Assembly: GCA_965247775.1 (NCBI GenBank)
Contig: OZ252031.1
Coordinates: 1,054,001-1,118,000, forward strand
Source: G965247775 sp965247775
Lineage (GTDB): Bacteria > Chloroflexota > Dehalococcoidia > Bin125
Reading direction: 5' to 3'
Length of the DNA stretch: 64,000 nt
Each line of letters starts with the position of its first letter. Position 1 is the stretch's first letter. Below are positions 35,708-44,517 of the stretch, piece by piece. Both the position numbers and the translations under genes were made by a program. Below the pieces are notes generated by a model. That model had not been told where the DNA came from. It was given only the letters and a program-made list of their open reading frames with translations, and ran no database searches.

Positions 35708-37078
35708 ATGAGTGTCGATCTGGCGATCCGCGGTGGCACGGTCTGGTCCGGGGAGGGCCCCCAGCACGTCGACCTCTTCATGCACGAGGGCCGCATCGTC
35801 CGGCGCGCTCAAGCAGACGACAGCGACCTGCCTGACGCCGCGCGCACGATCGACGCCAGCGGCCTCGCCGTGCTGCCGGGGGTGATCGACGGCCATGTCC
35901 ACATCGCCGACCCGGACATCCCGGAGCGTGAGGACTTCACCTCCGGCACCGCCGCCGCCGTCAGCAACGGCACCACCACCCTGATCGAGCATCACCACAG
36001 CCTGCCGGTCAAGGACGCCGCCTTCCTGCGCCAGAAGGCTCTCGCGATGAGCAGCCGCAGCCTGATCGACTACGGCTTCCTCGCCCACGCCCACCCCGAC
36101 AACCTGGACGAGCTGGAGCCGCTCTGGCGCGCCGGCATCTACGGCTTCAAGATCTTCACCTGTGCCCTGCACGGCGCGCCCGCCGTCCACTCCGACGTCA
36201 TGCTGGACCTCTTCCGCCGCGTCGCCGCCTTCGACGGCTACTGCCTGGTCCACTGCGAGGACGATCGCATCACCGCCGCCAACGAGGCCCGGCTCAAGCG
36301 GGAGGGCCAGATCGACGGCGCCTCGATCAGCGCCTGGCGCTCGCTGGAGGCGGAGATGGTCGCCGTCGCCGACACCACCCTCCTGGCCCGCCTCACCGGC
36401 GCCCGCATCGGAATCGCGCACGTCTCCCACCCCGACGTGCTGGACCTGATCCAGCGCGAGCGGCAAGCCGGCGCCCGCGTACTGGCCGAAAGCTGCCCGC
36501 ACTACTTCTATCTCACCGCCGCTGACGTCGCCCGCCGTGGCCCCTGGGCCAAGTTCACCCCGCCCGCCCGCAACGCCGAGGCCGGGGCCGAACTCTGGTG
36601 CCGCCTGCGCGACGGCGAGATCGACCTCATCTCCGCCGACCACGCTCCCGCCACCCGCGAGGAGAAGCAGCCCGGCGAAGCCAACATCTGGGACGCCCCT
36701 TTCGGCATCCCCGGCGTCGAGACAACGCTGCCGCTGATGCTCAACGGGGTTGCTCAGGGTCACATCAGCCTGGACGTCGTTGTTCGCGCCATGTCGGAGG
36801 GCCCCGCCCGTCTCTACGGCCTCTATCCGCGCAAAGGCTCTCTCGCAGAGGGCGCCGACGCTGATCTCGTCCTCGTCGACCTCCAGGCCGAGCGCCGTCT
36901 GGAGAATGCCGCCGTGCGCGCGCGCGTGGGCTGGACCCCGTATGACGGCCGCACCATTCACGGCACGCCGGTCCTCACCGTGGCGCAGGGCCGCGTTCTC
37001 TTCGACGACGGGCAGCTCTTGGGCGAGCCGGGTTGGGGGCGCTATCTGCCGCGTCCCGGCGCGACGGAGGTGGCCTGA
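35708..37078 (+). CDS. Cyclic-amide amidohydrolase (dihydropyrimidinase/allantoinase-like)
   Basis: Zinc amidohydrolase of the urease superfamily, 456 residues. Metal ligands are visible: PGVIDGHVHIADPD (His-x-His), the carbamylated Lys in GFKIFTC, His in LVHCEDD, His in IAHVSHPDV and Asp in ISADHAPATREEK. The shape fits D-hydantoinase, allantoinase or dihydropyrimidinase rather than dihydroorotase. Near the HyuA/B locus, but 14 kb apart. RidA proteins flank it on both sides (divergent and downstream), consistent with pyrimidine or imine catabolism; substrate not resolvable. Confidence 0.83.
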   Translation: MSVDLAIRGGTVWSGEGPQHVDLFMHEGRIVRRAQADDSDLPDAARTIDASGLAVLPGVIDGHVHIADPDIPEREDFTSGTAAAVSNGTTTLIEHHHSLPVKDAAFLRQKALAMSSRSLIDYGFLAHAHPDNLDELEPLWRAGIYGFKIFTCALHGAPAVHSDVMLDLFRRVAAFDGYCLVHCEDDRITAANEARLKREGQIDGASISAWRSLEAEMVAVADTTLLARLTGARIGIAHVSHPDVLDLIQRERQAGARVLAESCPHYFYLTAADVARRGPWAKFTPPARNAEAGAELWCRLRDGEIDLISADHAPATREEKQPGEANIWDAPFGIPGVETTLPLMLNGVAQGHISLDVVVRAMSEGPARLYGLYPRKGSLAEGADADLVLVDLQAERRLENAAVRARVGWTPYDGRTIHGTPVLTVAQGRVLFDDGQLLGEPGWGRYLPRPGATEVA

Positions 37079-37272
37079 AATCTCCGGCCCGGCCGCCGCG
37101 CCCCGGCGCCCGGCCTGCCGGCCCTACCAGCAGGTCGTACGCCAGCGAGCCATTTCTCCGGCCCCGCCCGCGGCGGCGGCGTCCTCGACCGGCGGCGGCG
37201 GCTCAACCCTCTCTTCTTCGCCCGCCTCGGGGTCCGGCCCCAGCAGTCGGCGCCGGACGCCCCCCCGCTCAC

Positions 37273-37597
37273 TTGCTGCGCACTGCCCTGATCGCCCAGC
37301 TCATCCAGCCCCTGCGCCGCTCCGACACGATCGCCGTCTACGCCCCCCCACCGCATCGCCGTCATCCTGGAGGACGTCGCCAGCATCATCGGCTCCCAGA
37401 TCGTCGTTGGCCGCATGATGGAGATGGGGCGGCTGCCCATCACGATCGCCGGGCGCACGTTGACGCCCGTGATCAAGGCGGGACTCGCCGTCAGCGCGCC
37501 GCCTCACATGAAACCCGCCGCCCTCGTCGAGCACGCTCTCGCGCGCGCCCAAAAGCGGGAGGGCTCCACCTTCGTCTCTTACGACGCGAACTACTGA
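37273..37597 (+). pseudogene. Remnant of a GGDEF (diguanylate cyclase-like) domain
   Basis: The first frame reads TALIAQLIQPLRRSDTIAVYAP; after a run of C (37343-37349) the next frame continues HRIAVILEDVASIIGSQ, ITIAGRTLTPVIKAGLAV, ALVEHALARAQKREGSTFVSYDANY. This is the second half of a GGDEF domain: LRxSDtiA, (E)FaviLED, the G..(L)T.S.G region and the AxxALxxAKxxG helix. The catalytic GG(D/E)EF is gone: the sequence reads PPHRIAV where GGDEFAV should be. With the frameshift it cannot be a functional cyclase; the 5' part is not recognisable. Confidence 0.6.
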
Positions 37598-37676
37598 GCC
37601 GCTCACCCGGGCGTCGACAGGCGCGCCCGCAGCCCGCACCTCAGCGGGAACGCGCTTGCTACCCTGGATGCGGCTC

Positions 37677-37751
37677 GCGGGGGTAGCTCAGTGGCAGAGC
37701 TCCTGCCTTCCAAGCAGGAGGCCGCGGGTTCGAATCCCGTCCCCCGCTCCA
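37677..37751 (+). tRNA. tRNA-Gly (anticodon TCC)
   Basis: Cloverleaf complete: acceptor GCGGGGG (37677-37683) with CCCCCGC (37741-37747), D-stem GCTC/GAGC, anticodon stem CCTGC/GCAGG with loop CTTCCAA (anticodon 37709-37711), T-stem with TTCGAAT loop (37729-37735), discriminator T, and an encoded CCA at 37749-37751. Decodes GGA (and GGG by wobble). Convergent with the RidA gene downstream (20 bases). Confidence 0.97.
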
Positions 37752-37771
37752 TCCCCGCACGTCTCCCGCCC

Positions 37772-38233
37772 CTAGTTCCGCACCTCCACGATCATCTCGA
37801 TCTCCACCGCGATCCCCATCGGCAGCGACCCCATCCCCACCGCCGACCGTGCATGTCGCCCCGCCTCCCCGAACAGCTCCACCAGCAGGTCCGAGGCGCC
37901 GTTCGCCACCTGCGGCTGCTGCCCGAACTCCGGTGGACAGTTCACCATGCAGAGCAGCTTCACCACCCGCGACACCGTGTCCAACGATCCCACCGCCTCG
38001 CGCAGTGAGGCCAGGAGTGCGATCGTCGTCAGCCGGGCCGCCTCGTTTCCCTCCTCCACCGACACCCCCGCACCCACTTTCCCCGTCACCACGCTGCCGT
38101 CCGGCCGGAAGGGACCATGCCCCGAAAGGAACACCAGAGCCCCCGTCCGCACGGCGCTGACATAATTCGCTACCGGCGCGACGGGGTGCCCGAGTTCCAG
38201 CCCCATCTCCGCCGCTTTGGCCTCGTACGACAT
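37772..38233 (-). CDS. RidA/YjgF/Rut family protein (second copy)
   Basis: 153 residues. LVFLSGHGPFRPDGSVVTGKVG, LLCMVNCPPEFGQQPQVANG and RSAVGMGSLPMGIAVEIEMIV are the RidA family blocks, with the longer form typical of proteins related to atrazine/enamine deaminases. The Arg before S-A-V-G-M sits at the position of the catalytic Arg. It is distinct from the shorter RidA at 35.2 kb and differs in N-terminus (helix SYEAKAAEMGLELG). Convergent with tRNA-Gly. Confidence 0.87.
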   Translation of the reverse strand: MSYEAKAAEMGLELGHPVAPVANYVSAVRTGALVFLSGHGPFRPDGSVVTGKVGAGVSVEEGNEAARLTTIALLASLREAVGSLDTVSRVVKLLCMVNCPPEFGQQPQVANGASDLLVELFGEAGRHARSAVGMGSLPMGIAVEIEMIVEVRN

Positions 38234-38435
38234 CGTTTCTGCCTCCCAGCACGACCGGATTCCAGCCGGCCCGTCCTATTCCTAACACGGCAACGGCGCT
38301 CGGGGATGCGAGGAACGCCCGCCGGGAGTCCCACCGGCGCCACCCCGAAAATCTGCCACGGAGCCGTCGCATTCGGCACCCTTCCCCGTCGTACTCATGC
38401 CCCGAGCGCCGCAGTGACCGCAACGGAGACCGCCG

Positions 38436-38722
38436 ATGACCGAGCAGCAACGCTGGAACGACTTGGATCGCGCCATCTAGGCCAAGCTGGATGGCCCCGC
38501 GGTCGATTCCCCCGCTGATCCAGAGTTGGCTGCCCTGGCGGAGACCGCGGCCGGGCTCAGTCGGCACTGGGAGGCCGTGCCCAGGGCCGCCTGGACCGCG
38601 TCTGGGCGCTGATCGACGGAGCCGCGGAGCGCTGGGCGCATCGCGGGACGCCGCCGGGCGGGCCGCGACTCAGCCGGCGCATCGGCCCGCGGGCGCTCCG
38701 CCTGGCCGCCGTCGCCGCCTAA
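38436..38722 (+). pseudogene. Decayed small gene, anti-sigma-like
   Basis: ATG at 38436 follows GGAG. It reads TEQQRWNDLDRAI, then TAG (38475-38477), then AKLDGPAVDSPADPELAALAE and TAAGLSRHWEAVP; after a frameshift near 38595 it continues LDRVWALIDGAAERWAHRG to a stop at 38722. The composition (a helix, then an Asp-Pro-Glu-Leu motif) is like the cytoplasmic N-termini of anti-sigma proteins common in Chloroflexota, from memory. No transmembrane part remains. Confidence 0.45.
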
Positions 38723-38740
38723 TCCCGGCCCGCACCGCCC

Positions 38741-40081
38741 TCAGTACCCCAGCGCCCCCCGCACGCGCGCCTGCTCCGCCGCCAGCGCCGCGCTGATCGA
38801 GACCGGGTAGGGCGGGGTCGCGGGTGCCAGCGCGCGTACGGCCGCCGGCAGACGCGCGACCTCCCCCCGCGCCCGCTCCTGCGCCCGCCCCAGCCCCTCC
38901 GGCCGTGGAGCCAGCCGGCGGCCCTCCCGCATCACGGTGCGCAGCAACGGCTCGCCCGGCAGCCGCTCATCGTCCCGGCCGATCACGTCCGCCAGCGCCA
39001 CCCCCCCACGCTGCTCGCGGAACACCTGCTTGCGACCGGGCAACGTAGCCTTCGTCGTCGAAAGCTTCATCCGTCCCTCCCCCCCGTAGGCCGATAGCTT
39101 GTAGACGGCGTCCAGCGCCGGCGCGTCCGCCGACGTCGCCGCGTTCGTTCCCACCGCGAACACATCGATCGGCGCATCGCGCAGCGCCGCTACCTTCGCC
39201 TCATCCAATCCGCCGCTGGCCACGATCTGCAGCCGCTCCAGCCCCGCCGCATCCAGTCTCGCCCGCGCCGCCCGCGCCAGCGCGCCCAGGTCGCCCGAGT
39301 CCAGGCGGATGCCACGCACACGGAAACTGTTGCCGAGTTCCCGCGCCAGCCGGATGGTGTTCTCCACCCCGGCCAGCGTGTCGTAGGTGTCCACCAGGAG
39401 CACAGTCTCCGGGAACACCGAGACGAAGTCGCGGAACGCCGCCATCTCGTCCCCGTGCGCCTGGATGTAGCTGTGCGCCATCGTACCCACCACGGGAATG
39501 CCGTAGCGCTCGCCCGCTTGCAGGTTCGACGTTCCGTCGAACCCTGCCACGAAGAGCGCTCGCGCTGCCCGCACGCCCGCGTCGAACCCGTGCGCTCGCC
39601 GCGAGCCGAACTCCACCGACGATTTCCCCCCCGCTGCCACCACCACCCGCGCTCCCTTCGACGCCACGACCGTCTCGAAGTGCACCTGATTCAGCACCAG
39701 CGTTTCTACCACCTGCGCCTCCAGCACCGGCGCCGTGACCTGCAGAATCGGCTCCTCCGCGAAGAGCACCGTGCCCTCCGGCGCCGCTTCCACCGTGCCC
39801 GTGAAGCGGAAGCCCGCCAGCCGCTCCAGGAACGGCGCCGAGAACAGCCCCAGCGACTCCAGGTAGGCCAGCGCCGGCGCCGAAAAGCGGAAGGCTTCCA
39901 GGGCGTCCAGCGCCGCCTCCACGCCGCAGACCAGCAGGTAGTTTCGCTCCGGCGGCAGCCGCCGCACGAACAGATCGAAGACGGCATCGGCGTTCATCCC
40001 GCGCTCGTGGTAGGCCTGCGCCATCGTCAGCTCGTAGAGGTCGGTGAAGAGGGCGGGCTCTCCGCCGCGCGCGCCGTTCAT
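38741..40081 (-). CDS. pncB: Nicotinate phosphoribosyltransferase
   Basis: Makes nicotinate mononucleotide from nicotinate and PRPP. FTDLYELTMAQAYHERG at the N-terminus, GGKSSVEFGSRRAHG, GTMAHSYIQAHGDE, VDTYDT and RLDSGDLGALARAAR are family-specific and cover the phosphohistidine and PRPP sites. 446 residues. It is 34 bases downstream of pncA on the same strand, so nicotinamide is deamidated and then converted to NaMN by one operon. Confidence 0.94.
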   Translation of the reverse strand: MNGARGGEPALFTDLYELTMAQAYHERGMNADAVFDLFVRRLPPERNYLLVCGVEAALDALEAFRFSAPALAYLESLGLFSAPFLERLAGFRFTGTVEAAPEGTVLFAEEPILQVTAPVLEAQVVETLVLNQVHFETVVASKGARVVVAAGGKSSVEFGSRRAHGFDAGVRAARALFVAGFDGTSNLQAGERYGIPVVGTMAHSYIQAHGDEMAAFRDFVSVFPETVLLVDTYDTLAGVENTIRLARELGNSFRVRGIRLDSGDLGALARAARARLDAAGLERLQIVASGGLDEAKVAALRDAPIDVFAVGTNAATSADAPALDAVYKLSAYGGEGRMKLSTTKATLPGRKQVFREQRGGVALADVIGRDDERLPGEPLLRTVMREGRRLAPRPEGLGRAQERARGEVARLPAAVRALAPATPPYPVSISAALAAEQARVRGALGY

Positions 40082-40115
40082 CCCTGTCCCCGCAGCGTCC
40101 GCCTCGGCCGCCCCC

Positions 40116-40703
40116 TCATTCCAGCCGCGCTCCCGCCGTCGCCATCGCCGACAGCGCCCGCTCCCCGTCCCCCGCCTGCAGGTCCACGCTGCGCACCGCC
40201 CCCCGCACCACCACGACCGCGAAGCCCAGCCGCAGCGCGTCCAACGCCGTCTCCTTGACGCAGTAATCCGTCGCCAGGCCCACCACCACTACCCGGCGCA
40301 CGCCGCACGCCCGCAGGCGCGCTTCCAGCGCCGTCGAGGCCCGCTCGCCGCTCGAGGGATCCCGCAGCGAGAAGCCCGAGTAGCCGTCTTCGCCGCCAGC
40401 GCCCTTGCGGATCGGATCGTCGTTCACTACCCGCAGCGCCGGGTGGAAGGCCGCGCCCCAGGTCCCCCCCACGCAGTGCGACGGCCAAGGCCCGCCGTCG
40501 CCCTGGAAATGGCGCGTGTGCTCCGGGTGCCAGTCTTGGGTGTACGCGACCAGCGCACCCCCCTGCTCGGCCGCCGCGATCTCGGCATTGACCGCCGCCA
40601 CGACGCCCGCGCCGCCCGGCACGGCCAGCTCTCCCTCCGCGTCGGCGAAGTCGTTCTGCACATCCACGACGATCAAGGCCGTCTCGGCGTCGTACTCGGG
40701 CAT
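40116..40703 (-). CDS. pncA: Nicotinamidase
   Basis: Cysteine hydrolase turning nicotinamide into nicotinate. Catalytic triad: Asp in VVDVQNDFAD, Lys in DPIRKGAGG and Cys in GLATDYCVKETALDAL. The metal site DWHPEHTRHF and the SHCVGGTWGA segment are present. I chose the ATG at 40703, which gives the normal start M-P-E-Y-D-A-E-T-A-L-I-V-V-D; an earlier frame is not conserved. First gene of the pncA-pncB operon. Confidence 0.94.
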   Translation of the reverse strand: MPEYDAETALIVVDVQNDFADAEGELAVPGGAGVVAAVNAEIAAAEQGGALVAYTQDWHPEHTRHFQGDGGPWPSHCVGGTWGAAFHPALRVVNDDPIRKGAGGEDGYSGFSLRDPSSGERASTALEARLRACGVRRVVVVGLATDYCVKETALDALRLGFAVVVVRGAVRSVDLQAGDGERALSAMATAGARLE

Positions 40704-40834
40704 CGCGATCTCCCGCGTCCTCGTGCGCGGCCGGAGTCTAGCTCCCGCTCGAAAACGGAGAACGCCTCCACCGTCGTGGGGGCGTTCGCACGTCCGAACT
40801 GCGCTCGCCGAACTCGCGAGCAACCTCAGTGCGC

Positions 40835-41134
40835 TCAAGTGGGGCCGTGTGCGTGCTTCGCCTCCACCCAGACGTCGAAGCCCCTCCAGAAGAGGAACTT
40901 CTTCGCGTCCAACTCAATCCGCTTGGCGAAGCGGCTCAGTCCCGGCGGGATCAGGATCTCCAACTCGTTCTGTCGCACCCGTTGGTATGTAGAGGTGTTC
41001 TTGCCCTTGAGGTAGGTGTCGACCGACACCTCCGGCGAGCCCCCTCAACCGATCGGTGGGACGTAGTCGATCGCCATCACGCCGCCGCGGTCCATCGCCA
41101 GCGCCAGCGCCTCCTCGCTCAGCCGGATCTGCAT
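40835..41134 (-). CDS. Small HesB-like selenoprotein; in-frame TGA read as selenocysteine (Sec30)
   Basis: The minus strand from ATG 41134 (GGGAGG 5 bases upstream) reads MQIRLSEEALALAMDRGG, VMAIDYVPPIG, then TGA (41047-41045), then GGSPEVSVDTYLKGKNTSTY and on to IELDAKKFLFWRGFDVWVE and a final TGA at 40835, all in one frame of 99 codons. A hydrophobic strand immediately before U-G-G and the helix-rich start resemble small HesB/IscA-like selenoproteins (NCBI uses a name like CC/Se motif family, from memory). A SECIS-like hairpin sits right after the TGA. Alternatively two short ORFs or a pseudogene, but both halves look conserved and the second half would lack a good ribosome site. Divergent from nfuA. 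Confidence 0.72.
41014..41031 (-). promoter_or_regulatory. SECIS-like hairpin of the small selenoprotein gene
   Basis: In mRNA sense AGGUGUC pairs perfectly with GACACCU around the loop GGUC. The first loop G lies at +21 after the UGA, inside the 16-37 base range known for bacterial SECIS, and the GGUC loop matches the apical loop of E. coli fdhF. The hairpin lies within the coding sequence, as bacterial SECIS elements do. Confidence 0.7.
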
Positions 41135-41356
41135 GCGCGCCTCCCAACTCCCAGCCACTGCCGCTACGTTCCCAGTATCGGCCCGGATCCCTGCCCCTGC
41201 CAGCGTGCCATCCTGCTTCCCTCCGCCCGATGGGCCGCACCGAGCATACGGTGGCGCTCTCTCCATCAGGCGATACGCTCCCCGCGCTCGCCGGGTTGCC
41301 TGGACCTGCGCTACGATGATCGCGTATCGCGAGCCTGTATTCACGGAGGCCCGCTT

Positions 41357-41989
41357 ATGGCCGACACCCTCAGCGCGCAGCCCGACGGCGACGTCCGCAT
41401 CGCCTTCTCCGAAGCCGCGGCGGCGGCGCTCCAAAAAGCCATCGCCGACTACCCAGAGCCCGTCGGCGGCCTGCGCCTGAAGATCATGGGCCGCAGCGGC
41501 GACGGCTTCGAGCACGTGCTCACCATCGTGGAGCAGGGCGCCGAGCCCGCCGGCGACCCCGTCATCGAAGCCGCCGGCTTGCGCGTCTTCGTGGAGGCCG
41601 AGAACGCGCAGAAGCTCGATGGCGTTGCCATCCACTACGAGTTCAAGGGCGCAAATGTCAGCGGCCTGGAGTTCGACAACCCCAACCCCGCATGGAGCAA
41701 CCCCCTGGAGGGGCGCGTCCAGCAACTCTTCGACGAATACGTCAACCCCGGCATCGCCTCCCACGGCGGCTACGTCACCCTGCTTGAGGTCGACGGCAGC
41801 AAGGCCTACATCGAGATGGGCGGCGGCTGCGCCGGCTGCGGCATGGCGAACGTCACCCTCAAGCAGGGCATCGAGGTGGCGGTCAAGGAAGCTGTGCCAG
41901 AGATCACCGAGGTCGTCGATACCACCGACCACGCCGCCGGCACCAACCCCTACTACCAGCCCCAGAAAGAGGGCGCGGCCAGCAAGTAG
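41357..41989 (+). CDS. nfuA: NfuA-type Fe-S carrier (HesB-like plus NifU C-terminal domain)
   Basis: 210 residues. The N-terminal half (residues 10-105) is a degenerate A-type (HesB/IscA) domain without the usual cysteines (VRIAFSEAAAAALQKAIADY). The C-terminal half is a NifU domain with YVTLLEVDGSKAYIEMGGGC, CxxC in GGGCAGCGMANVTLKQGIE, and VPEITEVVDTTDH. This layout is that of NfuA, which carries and inserts 4Fe-4S clusters. ACGGAGG lies 6 bases before ATG 41357. Starts 222 bases from the divergent selenoprotein gene; both halves of the pair are related to HesB folds. Confidence 0.9.
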   Translation: MADTLSAQPDGDVRIAFSEAAAAALQKAIADYPEPVGGLRLKIMGRSGDGFEHVLTIVEQGAEPAGDPVIEAAGLRVFVEAENAQKLDGVAIHYEFKGANVSGLEFDNPNPAWSNPLEGRVQQLFDEYVNPGIASHGGYVTLLEVDGSKAYIEMGGGCAGCGMANVTLKQGIEVAVKEAVPEITEVVDTTDHAAGTNPYYQPQKEGAASK

Positions 41990-42068
41990 CCGCCCCGCAG
42001 CAACTTCAGAACACCACAGCCAGAACATCCATTCTGCTAGCATGCCTGTCGGGGAAGGGCATGAGTCG

Positions 42069-43538
42069 ATGCCGGTGGATCGCCTGATTCAGCTTGTGGA
42101 GCGTCGGTCCGATCAACTTCGCCAAAGTGCGAGCGACGACCGGCGCAAGGCGATGGGCCAGTACTACACGGCGGTCAGAATCGCGGAATTCATGGCCTCC
42201 CTCCCGGACATGCCGGGTCACCGGCATGTCCGCGTCCTCGATCCCGGAGCTGGCGCCGGGATTCTCGGCATTTGCGCTGCGCGTTCGCTGCTTCAGCGCG
42301 GGGCGGAGTCGGTCCACATAGTCGCTGTGGAACGCGACACCGGTTCCGTAGCTGCCCTCAATCAGAGTCTCTCAGCGGCGAGGCGGTCCTTCGGAGTTCG
42401 GTTCAGCTATGAGGTTCGCTCCGACGACTTCCTGAATTCGACGGGCCTTACCCTCGGGAGGGAACCCATCGATCCGGTCGACATCGCGATCTCGAACCCG
42501 CCGTATTTCAAGGTCGCCCCATCAGACCCACGGGGCGGTGGCGCCCCGAACATCTACGCCCAGTTCATGAGTGTGGCCAGCCAGCTTCTCAAGCCCGGTG
42601 GCCAGATCTGTTTCATCGTCCCGCGGAGCTATTCGTCAGGGCTCTACTTTCGGGACTTTCGGAGGCGATTCCATCGCGCGATGGCTCTCGAAGCCGTACA
42701 CCTCTTTCGATCGCGTGCGGATGCGTTCAAGAATGATGGGGTACTTCAGGAGAACATCATTATCCTGTGCCGCCGCGGCGATGGGGCAGACGACCAGGTG
42801 CGAATCTCCGTGTCCAACGGTACCGATGACCTTCCGGGCGACGACTCCCTGCTGTCACCCCGAGATCGCATCGTGGATCCGGACACACAGGACGCATGGC
42901 TATGCTTGCCGGAGTCGCGGGCCGACCTGCGAGCCCTGAAGACCGTTGAGCATCAGCCGAATCGCCTCGCCGACTTCGGCTGGGCGATTTCGACGGGACC
43001 GGTCGTCGCGTTCCGCGCGGCGGAGCACCTGCGGGGGACCCAACACTCCTCAGGCGTTCGGGACGTTCCCATGCTGTGGCTGCAACATGTCAAGCCCGGT
43101 TCGGTGGAATGGCCATTGGATGCGGGCTTCCGGAAGCCGCAGTGGTTATCCGGCGAGGCTCCGGCGAAGTTGCGCGTACCAAGAATGAACTGCGTCTTGC
43201 TCAGGCGATTCTCCGCAAAGGGCGACGCGAGACGCTTGATCGCGGCGCCCCTCCTCGCCGATCAATTGCCGGGCGACTTTGTTGGCGTCGAGAACCACGT
43301 CAACGTGATCTACGGCGCCGAACGTGGGATGACCCCCGAGGATGCGATCGGATTGGCGACGCTGTTGAATTCCCGCCTCTACGAGCGATTCTTCCGTACG
43401 ATCAGCGGGAACACGCAAGTCAGCGCGTCGGAGATCAGGGGAACTAGATTCCCATCTCGTGATCGGATCTGGGCCGCGGGCGCGCGAAGAAATCCGGCGC
43501 CTGCCGCTCTCCAGCCGCGCCGGGCGGGACAGAGGTGA
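42069..43538 (+). CDS. N6-adenine DNA methyltransferase of a BsuBI/PstI-type R-M system
   Basis: Gamma-type class I DNA methylase, 489 residues. Seen: MGQYYTAVRIAEFM (motif X, residues 29-42), VRVLDPGAGAGILGICAA (motif I), the catalytic NPPY in AISNPPYFKV (143-146), and ICFIVPRSY. The C-terminal specificity part is unlike its neighbours. Chosen start 42069 has GGGGAAGGG upstream; 42042 is possible. The stop overlaps the endonuclease start (GTGA), the normal arrangement of type II pairs. The locus is more A+T-rich than the rest, so probably acquired. Confidence 0.85.
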   Translation: MPVDRLIQLVERRSDQLRQSASDDRRKAMGQYYTAVRIAEFMASLPDMPGHRHVRVLDPGAGAGILGICAARSLLQRGAESVHIVAVERDTGSVAALNQSLSAARRSFGVRFSYEVRSDDFLNSTGLTLGREPIDPVDIAISNPPYFKVAPSDPRGGGAPNIYAQFMSVASQLLKPGGQICFIVPRSYSSGLYFRDFRRRFHRAMALEAVHLFRSRADAFKNDGVLQENIIILCRRGDGADDQVRISVSNGTDDLPGDDSLLSPRDRIVDPDTQDAWLCLPESRADLRALKTVEHQPNRLADFGWAISTGPVVAFRAAEHLRGTQHSSGVRDVPMLWLQHVKPGSVEWPLDAGFRKPQWLSGEAPAKLRVPRMNCVLLRRFSAKGDARRLIAAPLLADQLPGDFVGVENHVNVIYGAERGMTPEDAIGLATLLNSRLYERFFRTISGNTQVSASEIRGTRFPSRDRIWAAGARRNPAPAALQPRRAGQR

Positions 43539-44468
43539 GCCGGCTTGGCGACGCACGCGAGATTTTGGGGGAACTCGGGCTGCCCGAGAAGCAGAGGACC
43601 GACAGCGCTGCATACGTCCTGCTCGCATTCGCATCAGTTGGGCCGGGAACGGCGTGGGCTCAGGCCTCGAACCGCGCCCGGCTAGGACCGCCTGCCGTGA
43701 TCGAGGTGATCGGTCGCGAATACGGCAGGACCTACGCCGAGAACTCGCGGGAGACGATCCGGCGTCAGGCGATTCACCAGTTCATCCAAGCCGGCGTGCT
43801 CGAACGCAATCCGGACGATCCGGGACTCGCGACGAATAGCCCACGCACTCACTACGCGCTCTCTGCGGAAGCGGTTGCCGTAGCAAGATCGTTCGGTGCC
43901 TCCGACTTCAGCCGCCTGGCGGAGGAATTTCGGCGCCTAATCGAGTGGTGGGCTGGCCGAACGCTATGCGCGGCGCAGGGACCTGAGGCGGGTCAACGTC
44001 AGGTTCCCATCGGGGGGCCGGGTGACCCTATCCCCCGGGGTCCACAACGAGCTGCAGCGCAGGCTGATTGAGGACTTCCTGCCCGCGTTCGCGCCCGGCG
44101 CGAACGTGCTTTATCTCGGCGACACGGACAAGAAGGCCCTGCACGTGGAGTCCAGCGCTCTCTCCCGGATTGGCGTTCCTCTTGAATCCCACGACAAGCT
44201 CCCGGACATCCTGGCGCACGACAGAGCGCGGGATCGCTTGCTTCTCTGCGAAGCGGTGACCAGCCACGGTCCGGTTTCACCCAAACGGCGCATCGAACTC
44301 GAGGAGCATCTGTCCGGCTGTCGGGTCACACGCATGTATGTGTCGGCGTTCCTGACCTTCCAGGACTTCAAGCGCTACGCCGAATCGATCGCTTGGGAGA
44401 CCGAAGTGTGGATCGCCGAAGCGCCCACGCACATGTTGCACTACAACGGAGAAGCCTTCCTCGACTAA
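43535..44468 (+). pseudogene. BsuBI/PstI-family type II restriction endonuclease, frameshifted
   Basis: The first frame, from GTG 43535, reads LGELGLPEKQRTDSAAYVLL, ENSRETIRRQAIHQFIQAG, LATNSPRTHYALS to EEFRRLIEWW. From about 43950 a +1 frame continues LAERYARRRDLRRVNVRFPS, RVTLSPGVHNELQRRLIEDF, GANVLYLGDTDKKALHVES, ESHDKLPDILAHD, LLLCEAVTSHGPVSPKR, WETEVWIAEAPTHMLHYNG, to a stop at 44468. These are the diagnostic blocks of the BsuBI/PstI endonuclease. One extra base near the GGTGGGCTGG run breaks it; real inactivation or sequencing error. Immediately follows and overlaps its methylase. Confidence 0.8.
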
Positions 44469-44517
44469 GATCACACAGGTTGACTAGCATCACCCGGCGT
44501 CCCCCGATGACGGCTCC

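Noticed and set aside
38475..38477. TAG inside a small ORF considered as recoded (pyrrolysine) codon
   Set aside because: A frameshift follows soon after and no Pyl context is visible; simple decay is more likely.
40835..41029. Independent 64-residue ORF starting at GTG 41029
   Set aside because: No ribosome site, and the upstream 29 codons continue in the same frame with a matching SECIS hairpin; the selenoprotein reading explains the data better.
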